Source: CAVORB01 sp963698495
Lineage (GTDB): Bacteria > Pseudomonadota > Gammaproteobacteria > Chromatiales > Chromatiaceae
Assembly (NCBI GenBank): GCA_963698495.1
Contig: CAVORB010000021.1
Coordinates: 1-64,000 of the forward strand
Direction: 5' to 3'
DNA length: 64,000 bases
The notes under the pieces were generated by a model. That model had not been told where the DNA came from. It saw only the letters and a program-made list of their open reading frames with translations, and ran no database searches. The translations under genes and the position numbers were made by a program. Below, piece after piece: positions 24,427 to 32,986 of the stretch (positions are counted from its first letter, which is position 1; each line of letters opens with the position of its first letter).

Positions 24427-25091
24427 AGCGACGCCCCGAGCCCGAGCTGATGGACGAGGCCGAGCAGGCCCTGGCCTACGCGCAGGCGGATTTCTCCGAG
24501 CCCAACGAGCTCTTCCTGAAACTCCTGCGGGAGCTCAAGCCCGGCGACCTCGCCGGTGCCCGCGCCCTGGACCTGGGCTGCGGCCCGGCGGATATCGTCC
24601 TGCGCTTCCTCAAGGCCTTCCCCGAGGCCAGCTGCGACGCCCTCGACGGCTCGGCGGCAATGCTGGAGCACGCGCGGAATGCGCTCGCGGCCTGGCCGGG
24701 GGTGGCGCGGCGCTGCCGGCTGGTGCACGACGTCCTGCCCTCGGCGCAGCTCGCCGGCGGCGGCTACGACCTGGTGCTGTCCAACAGCCTGCTCCATCAC
24801 CTGCACGACCCCGGGGTCCTGTGGCGCACGGTGCGCGAGACCGCTCGGCCCGGCGCACTGGTGCTGGTGATGGACCTGATGCGCCCACCCTCGGCCAGCT
24901 GGGCCGAGGCCCTGGTGGCGACCTACGCCGCCGACGCCCCGGAGGTCCTGCGTCGGGACTTCCGCAACTCCCTGTTCGCCGCCTTCGAGCCGCGAGAGGT
25001 CTTGCAACAGCTCGCGGATTCCGGCCTGGGGACATTGGAGGTCGGGGTCGTCAGCGATCGCCACCTCGCCGTGCTCGGCCGGCTCCCATGA
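24423..25091 (+). CDS. class I SAM-dependent methyltransferase
   Basis: This 222-residue protein has a Rossmann-like SAM-binding motif I 'ALDLGCGPADIVLRF' (~45), an acidic motif II 'CDALDGSAAMLEHA' and a motif IV-like 'YDLVLSNSLLHHLHDP'. The start ATG overlaps the lysA stop. Its own stop overlaps a duplicated dapF start codon (ATGA at 25088), showing that it was originally coupled directly to dapF. It occurs between lysA and dapF in some gammaproteobacteria, and its substrate is unknown. Confidence 0.87.
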   Translation: MKRRPEPELMDEAEQALAYAQADFSEPNELFLKLLRELKPGDLAGARALDLGCGPADIVLRFLKAFPEASCDALDGSAAMLEHARNALAAWPGVARRCRLVHDVLPSAQLAGGGYDLVLSNSLLHHLHDPGVLWRTVRETARPGALVLVMDLMRPPSASWAEALVATYAADAPEVLRRDFRNSLFAAFEPREVLQQLADSGLGTLEVGVVSDRHLAVLGRLP

Positions 25092-25126
25092 GGCTTCGCT
25101 TCACCAAGATGCACGGCATCCAATGA
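25088..25126 (+). pseudogene. duplicated 5' end of dapF (13 codons including stop)
   Basis: Bases 25088-25117 repeat the first 30 bases of dapF at 27153-27182 with a single mismatch (T for G at the ninth base), encoding MRLRFTKMHG. The frame then ends at TGA after 'IQ'. This fragment retains the ATGA overlap with the methyltransferase stop, so it marks the original dapF start. The intact gene now lies 2 kb away, beyond an inserted segment. Confidence 0.9.
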
Positions 25127-26845
25127 CCCTGCTGGTGCAAAGCGTCTGCCAGGGTCGAGACCGCCGCTCTGCCGCCAGTGGCCATCGCCGCTGCGATTGG
25201 CGTAGTCCACCGACCGGCCCGCCGTCCTCAACCGCTTTCGCCAGCCGTCCGAGCGCCAACTCCAGCTGGCTCAGGTTGCCCGCAGTGATCAGCGGCGCTG
25301 AGCCAGTCTGACTGGCCAACCCGGGTCGCAAGACCGTCCCGAAAGCGTCGCTCCAGCGCCTCCGATCAGCCGCCCGAGGGCGCGCAGTCGGAAGGCCGCG
25401 TTGTTGAGCAGCAACGCCTTGTACGTTACGGGCAAGGTGGGCGAGACGCGCCGCCAGGGCTCATCGAAGAAGCAGGCCACGGCGGCCAGGTCCGCACCGA
25501 AGGCGCCGAGCTTCCCTATCACGTATTTCTGATTACCGCGACTGATGCGGTCGAAATAGACCTCGTCGCATGCCCGCTGGTGCAGCCCCGCCAGGCAGCC
25601 GTGGGCGACGGCCTGGTAGAGAGGCTCCAGGCCCGCGAGATCGTCCGGGCGGTAGGGGGCGCTGGCCTTGAGATGGTCGTATAGGCGGCGGTGGCCCTCG
25701 CGCCAGGCCCCTGGGCTACTCTCGCGCAGGCGCGCGGCGAGGTACTCCCGCACCAGGGGGTGGGCGTCGACGGCGGTATCCTCCACCCCGTCAGAGGCGC
25801 CGCGCTCGATTAGGCCGCATTCCGCGAGGCGGCTGAGGGTGATATTCCACTGGACGGCGCTGAGATCCACCAGCGGCTCGGTGAGACCTGGGATGGGCGG
25901 GGCCTCACGCAACGCCGCCAGACAGCCGACGTCGGCGGAGCGGTCGAAGAACCCGATCAGCCGCAGGGCCGCCAGCTCCCGGGCGCCGTGCTCGCCTTCT
26001 CGAGCGAACCAGGTCTCGTAGGCGGCCATGACCTGGAAGGCCTTGCCGCCCCTCGTCTCGTCCGCGTCCTGCAGGCGCACCTCGGCCCGGCGGCGGATAT
26101 CGCCCCAGTGGGCCTGGGCGAGGTAGCCGCCGAGCAGAGCGAGCGTAAGGGCGTGGCCCCGGACCTCGCGGCTGGCCTCGACCAGTTCCCGGTCGTCGGG
26201 CTCGATGGCCGCGGCCCCGGCGCGGCAGCAACCAAGCTCGTGTAGAAGCCGGGCACCGTCAGCGTGGCTCAGATTGCTCAGGTCGTGGCGCGCGACGGAC
26301 CCTCCCGGATAGTCCTCCCGACGCTCGTACTCGGCGAGGTCGGCGATGCGCTCGCGGGTGGTCAGCAGGATGAGGCCCGGCTGGCCGGCGCTCGCGAGCT
26401 GAACCAGCAGGGCCTGGACGCCCGGCGTGCGCAGCTGACCCGGCCAGGGGGCCGGGCGGGTATTGCAGGGGCTCGACGCCGTCGAGCACCAGCAGGGTGC
26501 GGCGCTCGAGCCACCGCCCGCGCCAGCAGCCGGCCCTTGTCCCAGGGGCCGAGGGCCGGGTCGTGCTCGACCTGGAACCACGCCAGGGCGGCGGCGAGAA
26601 AACCGTCGTCCGACGCCTGGCGGTCCTCGCCGGAGCCCTGACTCGGACTCGTCGTGGTAGAGGCGCTGGAGGTAGGTATCCAGGTCGAGCCGGGCGAACT
26701 CGGCCTCGTAGTATGCGTCGTATAGCACCCGCCCGTGCCCGATCCGCTCCGCGAGATGCCCGGCAACCTGCGCGACGAAGGGCCGTTGCTCCCCCGGGAA
26801 CGAGAGCGCGATGCCGAATCGTTTAGATGCCATGCCCATGCTCAT
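25118..26845 (-). pseudogene. decayed TIR - NB-ARC/STAND NTPase (prokaryotic immune-type) gene
   Basis: The start is near 26845 (MSMGMASKRFGIALSFPGEQ). The first ~65 residues are a TIR domain ('VAQVAGHLAERIGHGRVLYDAYYEAEFARLDLDTYLQRLY' in parts). Next, in a shifted frame, comes 'SQGSGEDRQASDDGFLAAALAWF..WDKGRLLA', and in a third frame 'LVLDGVEPLQYPPGPLAG'. The original frame resumes with 'ILLTTRERIADL', 'GHALTLALLGGYLAQAHWGDIRRRAEV' and 'LRLIGFFDRSADVGCLAALR'. The order matches TIR-NTPase proteins, but the second half of TIR and the P-loop are missing. Past the main frame's stop at 25289, relic frames (RSVDYANRSGD, LADALHQQGHW) continue to about 25120. It has multiple frameshifts and a deletion, so it cannot be functional. 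Confidence 0.8.
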
Positions 26846-27152
26846 GCCGCCTGTTGTCCTTCGCCGGCGCGCCCGGCCCCGCGCGTGGACCCGCGGTTCG
26901 TTAAGCTTCAGTCGAGGGTTCGGAAGTCTGTAACGGCGGCGCGCAGGAATGCAACTCGGCACGCGTGTGTAACGACCGGGCGGAAGAAACGGCGAATGCG
27001 GACTCGAAGACTTGCCGAGTAGTCACGCCGGGTAAGCCGCGCTCGGGCCAGGCAGGCGCCATAGCTTCGCTGCCGCGAAAGCCCTGCGTCGGGTAGTACT
27101 CATCGCGGTTGAAATGGCACGAGAGGCCGGCGGGAGGATTCGAGGCGAGACC
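26846..27152. other. 307-bp gap between the STAND pseudogene and dapF
   Basis: This is the distal part of the segment inserted into the lysA-dapF operon. I see no gene in it. A GGGAGGA ribosome-binding-like sequence about 13 bases before the dapF start (27135-27141) lets dapF be translated independently of its old coupling. A promoter must lie here or upstream for dapF-xerC, but none is obvious. Confidence 0.5.
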
Positions 27153-27983
27153 ATGAGGCTGCGCTTCACCAAGATGCACGGCCTCGGCAACGACTTCGTC
27201 GTCTTCGACGCGGTGCGCCAGCGGGTCGACCTCGACGCCGAGCAGCTGCGGGCGCTTGCCGACCGCCGCTTCGGCGTCGGCTGCGACCAGGTGCTGCTGG
27301 TGGAGCCGCCGCGCGGCCCGGGTACGGACTTCTACTACCGGATCTTCAACGCCGACGGCTCGGAGGTCGAGCAGTGCGGCAACGGGGCGCGCTGCTTCGC
27401 CCGCTTCGTGCACGACCAGGGGTTGACCGAAAAGACCGAGATCCCGGTCGGCACACGGGGCGGGGACATCCGCCTCTACGTCGAGGGCGACGGCGAGGTG
27501 CGCGTGAACATGGGCATACCCGAGTTCGCGCCCGCCCGCATTCCCTTCGAGGCGGAATCGGAGGCCGACCGCTACACCCTGGGCCTCGACGGCGAGACGG
27601 TCAGCATCGGCGCCGTCTCCATGGGCAACCCCCATGCCGTGCTGCTGGTGGACGACGTGGCGAGCGCGCCCGTGTCCCGCCTGGGTCCGCTGATCGAGCG
27701 CCACCCGCGCTTCCCGCGGCGGGTGAACGCGGGCTTCATGCAGGTGCTGGACCCCGCGCACATTCGGCTGCGGGTGTACGAGCGCGGCTCGGGCGAGACC
27801 CTGGCGTGCGGGACCGGGGCCTGCGCCGCGGTGGCCGTGGGCCGCCGCTGGCGGCTGCTCGGCGAGCGCGTGCGGGTGAGCCTGCCCGGCGGCGATCTTG
27901 TGGTAGAGTGGCGGCAAGAGTCCCAACCCGTTTGGATGAAGGGACCAGCGGTCAGTGTGTACGAGGGGGAAATCGACCTATGA
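27153..27983 (+). CDS. dapF: diaminopimelate epimerase
   Basis: This 276-residue enzyme starts MRLRFTKMHGLGNDFVV. The two catalytic cysteines are in 'FNADGSEVEQCGNGARCFARF' (~75) and 'SGETLACGTGACAAVAV' (~219). It interconverts LL- and meso-DAP for lysine and peptidoglycan. I chose the ATG at 27153 because it matches the family N-terminus and the duplicated start at 25088; an upstream in-frame start is not family-like. It overlaps the DUF484 gene by ATGA. Confidence 0.97.
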   Translation: MRLRFTKMHGLGNDFVVFDAVRQRVDLDAEQLRALADRRFGVGCDQVLLVEPPRGPGTDFYYRIFNADGSEVEQCGNGARCFARFVHDQGLTEKTEIPVGTRGGDIRLYVEGDGEVRVNMGIPEFAPARIPFEAESEADRYTLGLDGETVSIGAVSMGNPHAVLLVDDVASAPVSRLGPLIERHPRFPRRVNAGFMQVLDPAHIRLRVYERGSGETLACGTGACAAVAVGRRWRLLGERVRVSLPGGDLVVEWRQESQPVWMKGPAVSVYEGEIDL

Positions 27984-28666
27984 CCACCGAGCAGGCGGAA
28001 AACACCCAGGGCACGGAGGCACCTCTCGGCGATGAGGCGGTCGCCGATTTCCTCATCTCCAACCCGGACTTCTTTCAGCGTCAGACCGATCTGGTGGCGA
28101 AGCTGCGCGTGCCGCACGGCGCCGGGGCGGCCGTGTCCCTGATCGAGCATCAGGTATCTGTGCTGCGCCGGCAACTCGAGACCGAGCGCCAGCGCCTCGC
28201 CCACCTGATCGCCCGGGCGCGGGACTACGAGACCCTCTCCGGGCGGCTCCACGGCCTGATCCTGCAGCTGATCGCCGCCCCCGACCGGGAGCGGGTGGAG
28301 GCGGCCCTGTGCGACAGCCTGCGCCGGGAGTTCAGCGCCGAGGAGGTGACGCTCAAGCTGTTCCCGGTCGAAGCCGCCGCGGAGCCCGACGCCGTGCTGA
28401 GCGCCTTCCGGGACTTCCTCGACCGCGAGCACTCCCTGTGCGGCCCCCTGGACCCCGAACGCAGCGGCGCCCTGTTCGGCGACAAGAGCGAGAAGGTCGC
28501 ATCCGCGGCCCTGATTCCGATCCGGGGCGAGGCATTGTCAGGCGTGCTCGCCGTCGGCAGCGCGGACCCGCAGCGCTTCCGCGCCGACATGGGCACGGAG
28601 CTGCTCGACCGTCTGGGCGAGGTGGTGAGCCAGAAGCTCAGGGTGCTCAACCACGCCGATGACTGA
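27980..28666 (+). CDS. DUF484 family protein
   Basis: This 228-residue protein has the DUF484 pattern: 'VADFLISNPDFFQRQTDLVAKLRVPH' near residue 20, a coiled-coil 'SLIEHQVSVLRRQLETERQRLAHLIARARD', then a GAF-like domain to the C-terminus. It is conserved between dapF and xerC in gammaproteobacteria, and its function is not established. It overlaps dapF (ATGA) and the xerC start by eight bases, which indicates tight translational coupling. Confidence 0.9.
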   Translation: MTTEQAENTQGTEAPLGDEAVADFLISNPDFFQRQTDLVAKLRVPHGAGAAVSLIEHQVSVLRRQLETERQRLAHLIARARDYETLSGRLHGLILQLIAAPDRERVEAALCDSLRREFSAEEVTLKLFPVEAAAEPDAVLSAFRDFLDREHSLCGPLDPERSGALFGDKSEKVASAALIPIRGEALSGVLAVGSADPQRFRADMGTELLDRLGEVVSQKLRVLNHADD

Positions 28667-29564
28667 GCCGGCCGGCGGCGATCTGCTGGAGGCCTTCCTC
28701 CACCACCTCGCCCATGAGCGCAGGCTCTCCCCCCAGACGCTCGGCAGCTACCGCCGCGACCTGGTCCGCATTCGCGACTGGCTCGCCCGTGAGCGCCGCG
28801 TCGGCTGGGACCGGCTCGACCAGGAGACGGTGCGCCGTTACGTGGCCGCCCGCCACCGCGGCGGTGTCTCCGGCAAGACCCTGCAGCGGGAGCTCTCCAG
28901 CCTGCGCAGCCTGTTTCGCTATCTCCTGCGCGAGGGGATCGCGGCCCACAACCCGGCCCAGGGGGTGCGTGCGCCCAAGGTCGCGCGCAAGCTGCCCGTC
29001 ACCCTGGAGGCGGACGAGCTCTGCGCCCTGCTCGATGCCGGAGACGACGAGCCCCTGCCCCTGCGCGACGCGGCGATGATCGAGCTCTTCTACTCCTCGG
29101 GATTGCGGCTCGCGGAGCTGATTTCCGTGAATGTCGGCGACATCGACATGGAGGACGGCACCCTGACCGTCACCGGCAAGGGCGCCAAGACCCGGCGCGT
29201 TCCGGTCGGCACCAAGGCCAGGGAAGCGGTCATGCGCTGGCTCGGGGTGCGCGGCGGCCTCGCCCGGCCCGAGGAGCGGGCGCTGTTCGTCAGCCAGCGC
29301 GGCAGCCGCATCCACCCCCGCACGGTCCAGCAACGCCTGAAGCAGTGGGCACTGACCAAGGGCGCCGCCCGCGGCGTCCATCCCCACCTCCTGCGCCACT
29401 CCTTCGCCAGCCACCTGCTGGAGTCCTCGGGCGACCTGCGCGCGGTGCAGGAGCTGCTCGGCCACTCCGACATCGCCACCACCCAGATCTACACCCACCT
29501 CGACTTCCAGCACCTGGCCCAGGTCTACGACAAGGCGCACCCGCGGGCGAAGAAGCGGTCTTGA
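28659..29564 (+). CDS. xerC: tyrosine recombinase XerC
   Basis: This 301-residue recombinase has an N-terminal SAM-like core-binding domain ('FLHHLAHERRLSPQTLGSYRRDL') and a catalytic domain. The visible catalytic residues are Arg in 'YSSGLRLAEL', Lys in 'VTGKGAKTRRVP', His-x-x-Arg in 'HPHLLRHSFASHLL', His in 'LLGHSDIATT' and the nucleophile Tyr in 'TQIYTHLDF'. XerC acts with XerD on dif to resolve chromosome dimers. The DUF484 neighbour supports XerC rather than XerD. Confidence 0.95.
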   Translation: MTEPAGGDLLEAFLHHLAHERRLSPQTLGSYRRDLVRIRDWLARERRVGWDRLDQETVRRYVAARHRGGVSGKTLQRELSSLRSLFRYLLREGIAAHNPAQGVRAPKVARKLPVTLEADELCALLDAGDDEPLPLRDAAMIELFYSSGLRLAELISVNVGDIDMEDGTLTVTGKGAKTRRVPVGTKAREAVMRWLGVRGGLARPEERALFVSQRGSRIHPRTVQQRLKQWALTKGAARGVHPHLLRHSFASHLLESSGDLRAVQELLGHSDIATTQIYTHLDFQHLAQVYDKAHPRAKKRS

Positions 29565-29581
29565 TACCGGATTTCGCGCGG

Positions 29582-29612
29582 GGCCGAGGCGCGGACAGCC
29601 CGCGCCTCGGCC
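29582..29612. terminator. perfect 13-bp GC stem-loop downstream of xerC
   Basis: GGCCGAGGCGCGG (29582-29594) and CCGCGCCTCGGCC (29600-29612) form a perfect stem around a five-base loop. No U-tract follows, so it is not a canonical intrinsic terminator, but it separates the lysA-xerC operon from hslV. A TAGAAT hexamer at 29625-29630 may be the hslV -10. Confidence 0.5.
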
Positions 29613-29663
29613 GGCTCCCTCGCGTAGAATGCGCTGCCAATGAAGTACAAACAGGCTGAGGAC

Positions 29664-30212
29664 ATGGAGACATTTCACGGCACCACCATTCTCTCGGTGC
29701 GCCGCAACGGCGGCGTGGTCATCGGCGGCGACGGCCAGGTATCCCTGGGACAGACGGTGATGAAGGGCAATGCGCGCAAGGTGCGCCGGCTCTACAAGGA
29801 GCGGGTGCTCGCCGGTTTCGCCGGCGCGACCGCGGACGCCTTCACCCTGTTCGAACGCTTCGAGGGAAAGCTCGAGAAGCACCAGGGCCACCTCACCCGC
29901 TCGGCGGTGGAGCTGGCCAAGGACTGGCGCACGGACCGCATGCTGCGGCGGCTGGAGGCCCTGCTGTGCGTGGCGGACACGACCACCTCGCTGATCATCT
30001 CCGGCACCGGCGACGTGATCGAGCCGGAGCACGACCTGATGGCGATCGGCTCCGGCGGCGCCTTCGCCCAGGCCGCGGCCCGCGCCCTGCTGGAGAACAC
30101 CGAGCTCTCGGCGCGCGAGATCGTCGAGCGGGCGCTCAACATCGCCGCGGACATCTGCGTCTACACCAACCACAATCTCGTCCTGGAGGAGCTGGGGTCC
30201 GAGGCCGCCTAG
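29664..30212 (+). CDS. hslV: ATP-dependent protease subunit HslV (ClpQ)
   Basis: The start at 29664 gives 182 residues, METFHGTTILSVRRNGG. The short pro-sequence is removed to expose the catalytic N-terminal Thr of TTILSVRR, as in proteobacterial HslV with a five- to six-residue propeptide. The 'GGDGQVSLGQTVMKG' and 'AGATADAFTLFERFE' motifs are typical, and the C-terminus ends with the 'NHNLVLEEL' region contacting HslU. An in-frame start at 29640 would put eight more residues before the Thr and is less likely. HslU follows at 30368. Confidence 0.95.
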   Translation: METFHGTTILSVRRNGGVVIGGDGQVSLGQTVMKGNARKVRRLYKERVLAGFAGATADAFTLFERFEGKLEKHQGHLTRSAVELAKDWRTDRMLRRLEALLCVADTTTSLIISGTGDVIEPEHDLMAIGSGGAFAQAAARALLENTELSAREIVERALNIAADICVYTNHNLVLEELGSEAA

Positions 30213-30274
30213 CGACCCGTTTGCCGCCCGCCGGGGGCTCCGGCGCGGCCGTCGACCCGCGGCCCGCGCCCGCC

Positions 30275-30301
30275 CTTGAGAATCCGGGTAGATCCCGCAC
30301 C
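30275..30301 (+). promoter_or_regulatory. sigma32-like promoter candidate in the hslV-hslU gap
   Basis: The 155-bp hslV-hslU gap is long for this pair. It contains CTTGAGA (30275-30281), 12 bases, then CCCGCACC (30294-30301). The first half resembles the heat-shock -35 (CTTGAA), while the second half is a poor match to CCCCATNT. This is a weak candidate. The gap otherwise shows GC-rich sequence only. Confidence 0.25.
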
Positions 30302-30367
30302 TTGTAAGGTTGTACCCAACCCGCCGCCCGCGTTCCGCGGACGCTTCAACGCCGGACCCAGACCCAC

Positions 30368-31705
30368 ATGTCGGACATCACCCCTCAACGCATCGTCGCC
30401 GAGCTCGACAAGCACATCATCGGTCAGGATGACGCCAAGCGCGCCGTGGCCGTGGCGCTGCGCAACCGGTGGCGGCGCTCCCAGATCGAGGAGCCGATGC
30501 GCTCCGAGATCACCCCCAAGAACATCCTGATGATCGGTCCCACCGGGGTCGGCAAGACCGAGATCGCGCGCCGGCTGGCGCGGCTCGCCAACGCGCCCTT
30601 CCTCAAGGTGGAGGCCACCAAGTTCACCGAGGTGGGCTACGTCGGGCGGGACGTCGAGTCCATCGTCCGCGATCTGGTGGACGTCTCGGTGAAGATGTCG
30701 CGGGAGCAGGAGATGACCAAGAACGCGGCCCAGGCCGAGGCCGCCGCCGAGGAGCGCGTCCTGGACGCGCTGCTGCCGCCGCCCGCGAGCTTCGAGGAGG
30801 ACAGCCGGGGCGCCGGCGCCTCGGGCGCCACGCGGGAGAAATTTCGGGACAAGCTGCGCGCCGGCGAGCTCGACGAGCGGGAGATCGAGGTCCAGGTGAG
30901 CGCATCACCCATGGGGGTCGAGATCATGGCCCCGCCGGGCATGGAGGAGATGACCAGCCAGCTTCAGGGCCTGTTCCAGAACCTCGGACAGGGCCGCACC
31001 AAACGGCGCAAGCTGCGCATCCGCGACGCCTTCAAGGTGCTCAGGGACGAGGAGGCGGCCAAGCGCATCAACGAGGAGGAGCTCAAGCTCTCCGCGGTCG
31101 CCAACGTCGAGCAGAACGGCATCGTCTTCCTCGACGAGCTCGACAAGATCACCAAGCGCTCCGAGCACGGGGGCAGCGGCGCCGACGTGTCCCGCGAGGG
31201 CGTGCAGCGCGACCTGCTGCCGCTGGTGGAGGGCAGCACGGTCTCGACCAAGCACGGCATGGTGCGCACCGACCACATCCTGTTCATCGCCTCCGGGGCC
31301 TTCCATCTGGCCAAGCCGTCGGATCTGATCCCCGAGCTGCAGGGGCGCCTGCCGATCCGGGTGGAGCTCAAGGCCCTGACCACCGAGGACTTCGTGCGCA
31401 TCCTCACCGAGCCGGACGCCTCCCTGACCGACCAGTACAAGGCGCTGCTGAACACCGAGGGCGTGATCCTGGAGTTCACCGAGGACGGCATCCGGCGCAT
31501 CGCGGAGATCGCCTGGCAGGTCAACGAGCGCACCGAGAACATCGGCGCGCGCCGTCTGCATACGGTCATGGAGCGTCTGCTGGAGGACATCTCCTTCAAC
31601 GCCTCCGACCTCGACCGGGTGACGGTCACGGTCAACGCGGCCTACGTCGACCAGAACCTCTCCGAGCTTGCGGCCGACGACGACCTCTCCCGTTACATCC
31701 TCTGA
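30368..31705 (+). CDS. hslU: ATP-dependent protease ATPase subunit HslU (ClpY)
   Basis: This 445-residue AAA+ unfoldase has N-terminal 'TPQRIVAELDKHIIGQDDAKRAVAVALRNRWRR' and Walker A 'IGPTGVGKTEIARRLA' (~54). The pore motif is the GYVG in 'TEVGYVGRDVESIVRDL', and the intermediate domain (~110-240) is rich in charged helices. Walker B is 'GIVFLDELDKI', and the C-terminus ends in LSRYIL, the tail that inserts into HslV. Length and motifs are canonical. Confidence 0.97.
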   Translation: MSDITPQRIVAELDKHIIGQDDAKRAVAVALRNRWRRSQIEEPMRSEITPKNILMIGPTGVGKTEIARRLARLANAPFLKVEATKFTEVGYVGRDVESIVRDLVDVSVKMSREQEMTKNAAQAEAAAEERVLDALLPPPASFEEDSRGAGASGATREKFRDKLRAGELDEREIEVQVSASPMGVEIMAPPGMEEMTSQLQGLFQNLGQGRTKRRKLRIRDAFKVLRDEEAAKRINEEELKLSAVANVEQNGIVFLDELDKITKRSEHGGSGADVSREGVQRDLLPLVEGSTVSTKHGMVRTDHILFIASGAFHLAKPSDLIPELQGRLPIRVELKALTTEDFVRILTEPDASLTDQYKALLNTEGVILEFTEDGIRRIAEIAWQVNERTENIGARRLHTVMERLLEDISFNASDLDRVTVTVNAAYVDQNLSELAADDDLSRYIL

Positions 31706-31710
31706 TCGTT

Positions 31711-31729
31711 GCGGCCGGGTATGGCCGCC
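31711..31729. terminator. short GC stem-loop after hslU
   Basis: GCGGCC and GGCCGC flank a six- to seven-base spacer just after the hslU stop codon. The stem is strong, but no T-run follows. It may attenuate read-through into the DUF971 gene; confidence is low. Confidence 0.25.
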
Positions 31730-31782
31730 GAGAACCCTGACGCGAACGTCGGGCCGTGCCCGACCTACCTGGAGTGAACCCA

Positions 31783-32142
31783 ATGCCCACACCCACCGAG
31801 CTCAACTTCCACCGCCAGTCGAAGGTGCTGGAGATCAGCTTCAGCGACGGCTCGCACTTCAACCTGCCGTGCGAGTTTCTGCGCGTCTTCTCGCCCTCCG
31901 CCGAGGTGCAGGGGCATGGCCCCGGTCAGCGGGTGCTGCAGACCGGCAAGGAGGACGTGAACATCGACAAGATCGAGCCGGTCGGCAACTACGCCGTGTG
32001 CCTGCACTTCGACGACGAGCACAACACCGGGATCTATTCCTGGGACTACCTCTACGGCCTGGGAACCAACCAGGAATCCCTGTGGAAGGAGTACCTGGAT
32101 GAGCTGGAGAAGGCCGGGCACAAGCGCAAGAAGCCCTCGTGA
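31783..32142 (+). CDS. DUF971 family protein
   Basis: This 119-residue protein matches the DUF971 (gamma-butyrobetaine hydroxylase-like N-terminal) family: 'STVLEISFSDG'-type start (here KVLEISFSDGSHFNLPCEFLRVFSPSAEVQGHG), a central 'VNIDKIEPVGNYAVCLHFDDEHNTGIYSWDYLYGLG', and a charged tail. The start at 31783 fits the family. It follows hslU in Pseudomonas as well. Its function is uncertain; plant and bacterial relatives have been tied to Fe-S or Mrp-like assembly only by association. Confidence 0.88.
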   Translation: MPTPTELNFHRQSKVLEISFSDGSHFNLPCEFLRVFSPSAEVQGHGPGQRVLQTGKEDVNIDKIEPVGNYAVCLHFDDEHNTGIYSWDYLYGLGTNQESLWKEYLDELEKAGHKRKKPS

Positions 32143-32236
32143 TCTGACCGCGGCCGCGCGGCGCCGGCCGCAGCGGCGGGGCTCAACCCGCGGGGGTTTG
32201 GTGTAGAATCCGGACAGCGCAGCAAGGGGCACCGCC

Positions 32237-32986
32237 ATGTCCGACGACAAGACCACCCATTTCGGTTACAAGCAGGTCCCGGTCGGGGAGAAGGCAGGAC
32301 ACGTGCGGGCGGTGTTCGACTCGGTGGCCGACCGCTACGACCTGATGAACGATCTGATGTCCCTCGGCGTCCACCGCCTGTGGAAGCGCCAGACGGTCGA
32401 GCTGGCCGGGGTGCGGCGCGGGCAGCGCGTGCTCGATCTGGCCGGAGGCACGGGCGACCTCGCCGAGCGCTTCGCCGGCATCGTGGGACCCGCCGGCGAG
32501 GTGGTGCTCACCGACATCAATGCCGCCATGCTGACCCGCGGCCGCGACCGGCTGGTCGACCTCGGGCTGGTGGGGAATCTGCACTACGCCCTGGTCAACG
32601 CCGAGGCGCTGCCGTTCCCGCAGGATCACTTCGATTGCGTCACCATCGGTTTCGGGCTGCGCAACGTCACCCACAAGCAGCGCGCCCTGGACGAGATGTT
32701 TCGGGTGCTGCGGCCCGGCGGCCGCGCGCTGGTTCTCGAGTTCTCCCACCCGACCAGCCGTCCGCTGCAGAAGGCCTACGACCTCTACTCCTTCACCGTT
32801 CTGCCCGCTCTCGGGCGCCTCGTCGCCGGGGACGCGGACAGCTACCGCTACCTCGCAGAGTCCATCCGCATGCACCCGGATCAGGAGACCCTGCGCGCCA
32901 TGATGGAGCAGGCGGGCCTCGAGCGCTGCGACTTCTTCAACCTGAGCGGCGGCATCGTCGCCATCCACCGCGGATACAAGCTGTGA
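32237..32986 (+). CDS. ubiE: demethylmenaquinone/2-methoxy-6-polyprenyl-1,4-benzoquinol methylase
   Basis: This 249-residue class I methyltransferase has the UbiE N-terminus 'THFGYKQVPVGEKAGHVRAVFDSVADRYDLMNDLMSLGVHRLWK'. Motif I is 'VLDLAGGTGDLAERFA'. The signatures 'CVTIGFGLRNVTHKQRALDEMFRVLRPGG' and 'LEFSHPT' follow. It performs the C-methylation step of ubiquinone and menaquinone synthesis. It overlaps ubiJ as GTGA. A TAGAAT hexamer at 32204-32209 is a possible -10. Confidence 0.96.
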   Translation: MSDDKTTHFGYKQVPVGEKAGHVRAVFDSVADRYDLMNDLMSLGVHRLWKRQTVELAGVRRGQRVLDLAGGTGDLAERFAGIVGPAGEVVLTDINAAMLTRGRDRLVDLGLVGNLHYALVNAEALPFPQDHFDCVTIGFGLRNVTHKQRALDEMFRVLRPGGRALVLEFSHPTSRPLQKAYDLYSFTVLPALGRLVAGDADSYRYLAESIRMHPDQETLRAMMEQAGLERCDFFNLSGGIVAIHRGYKL

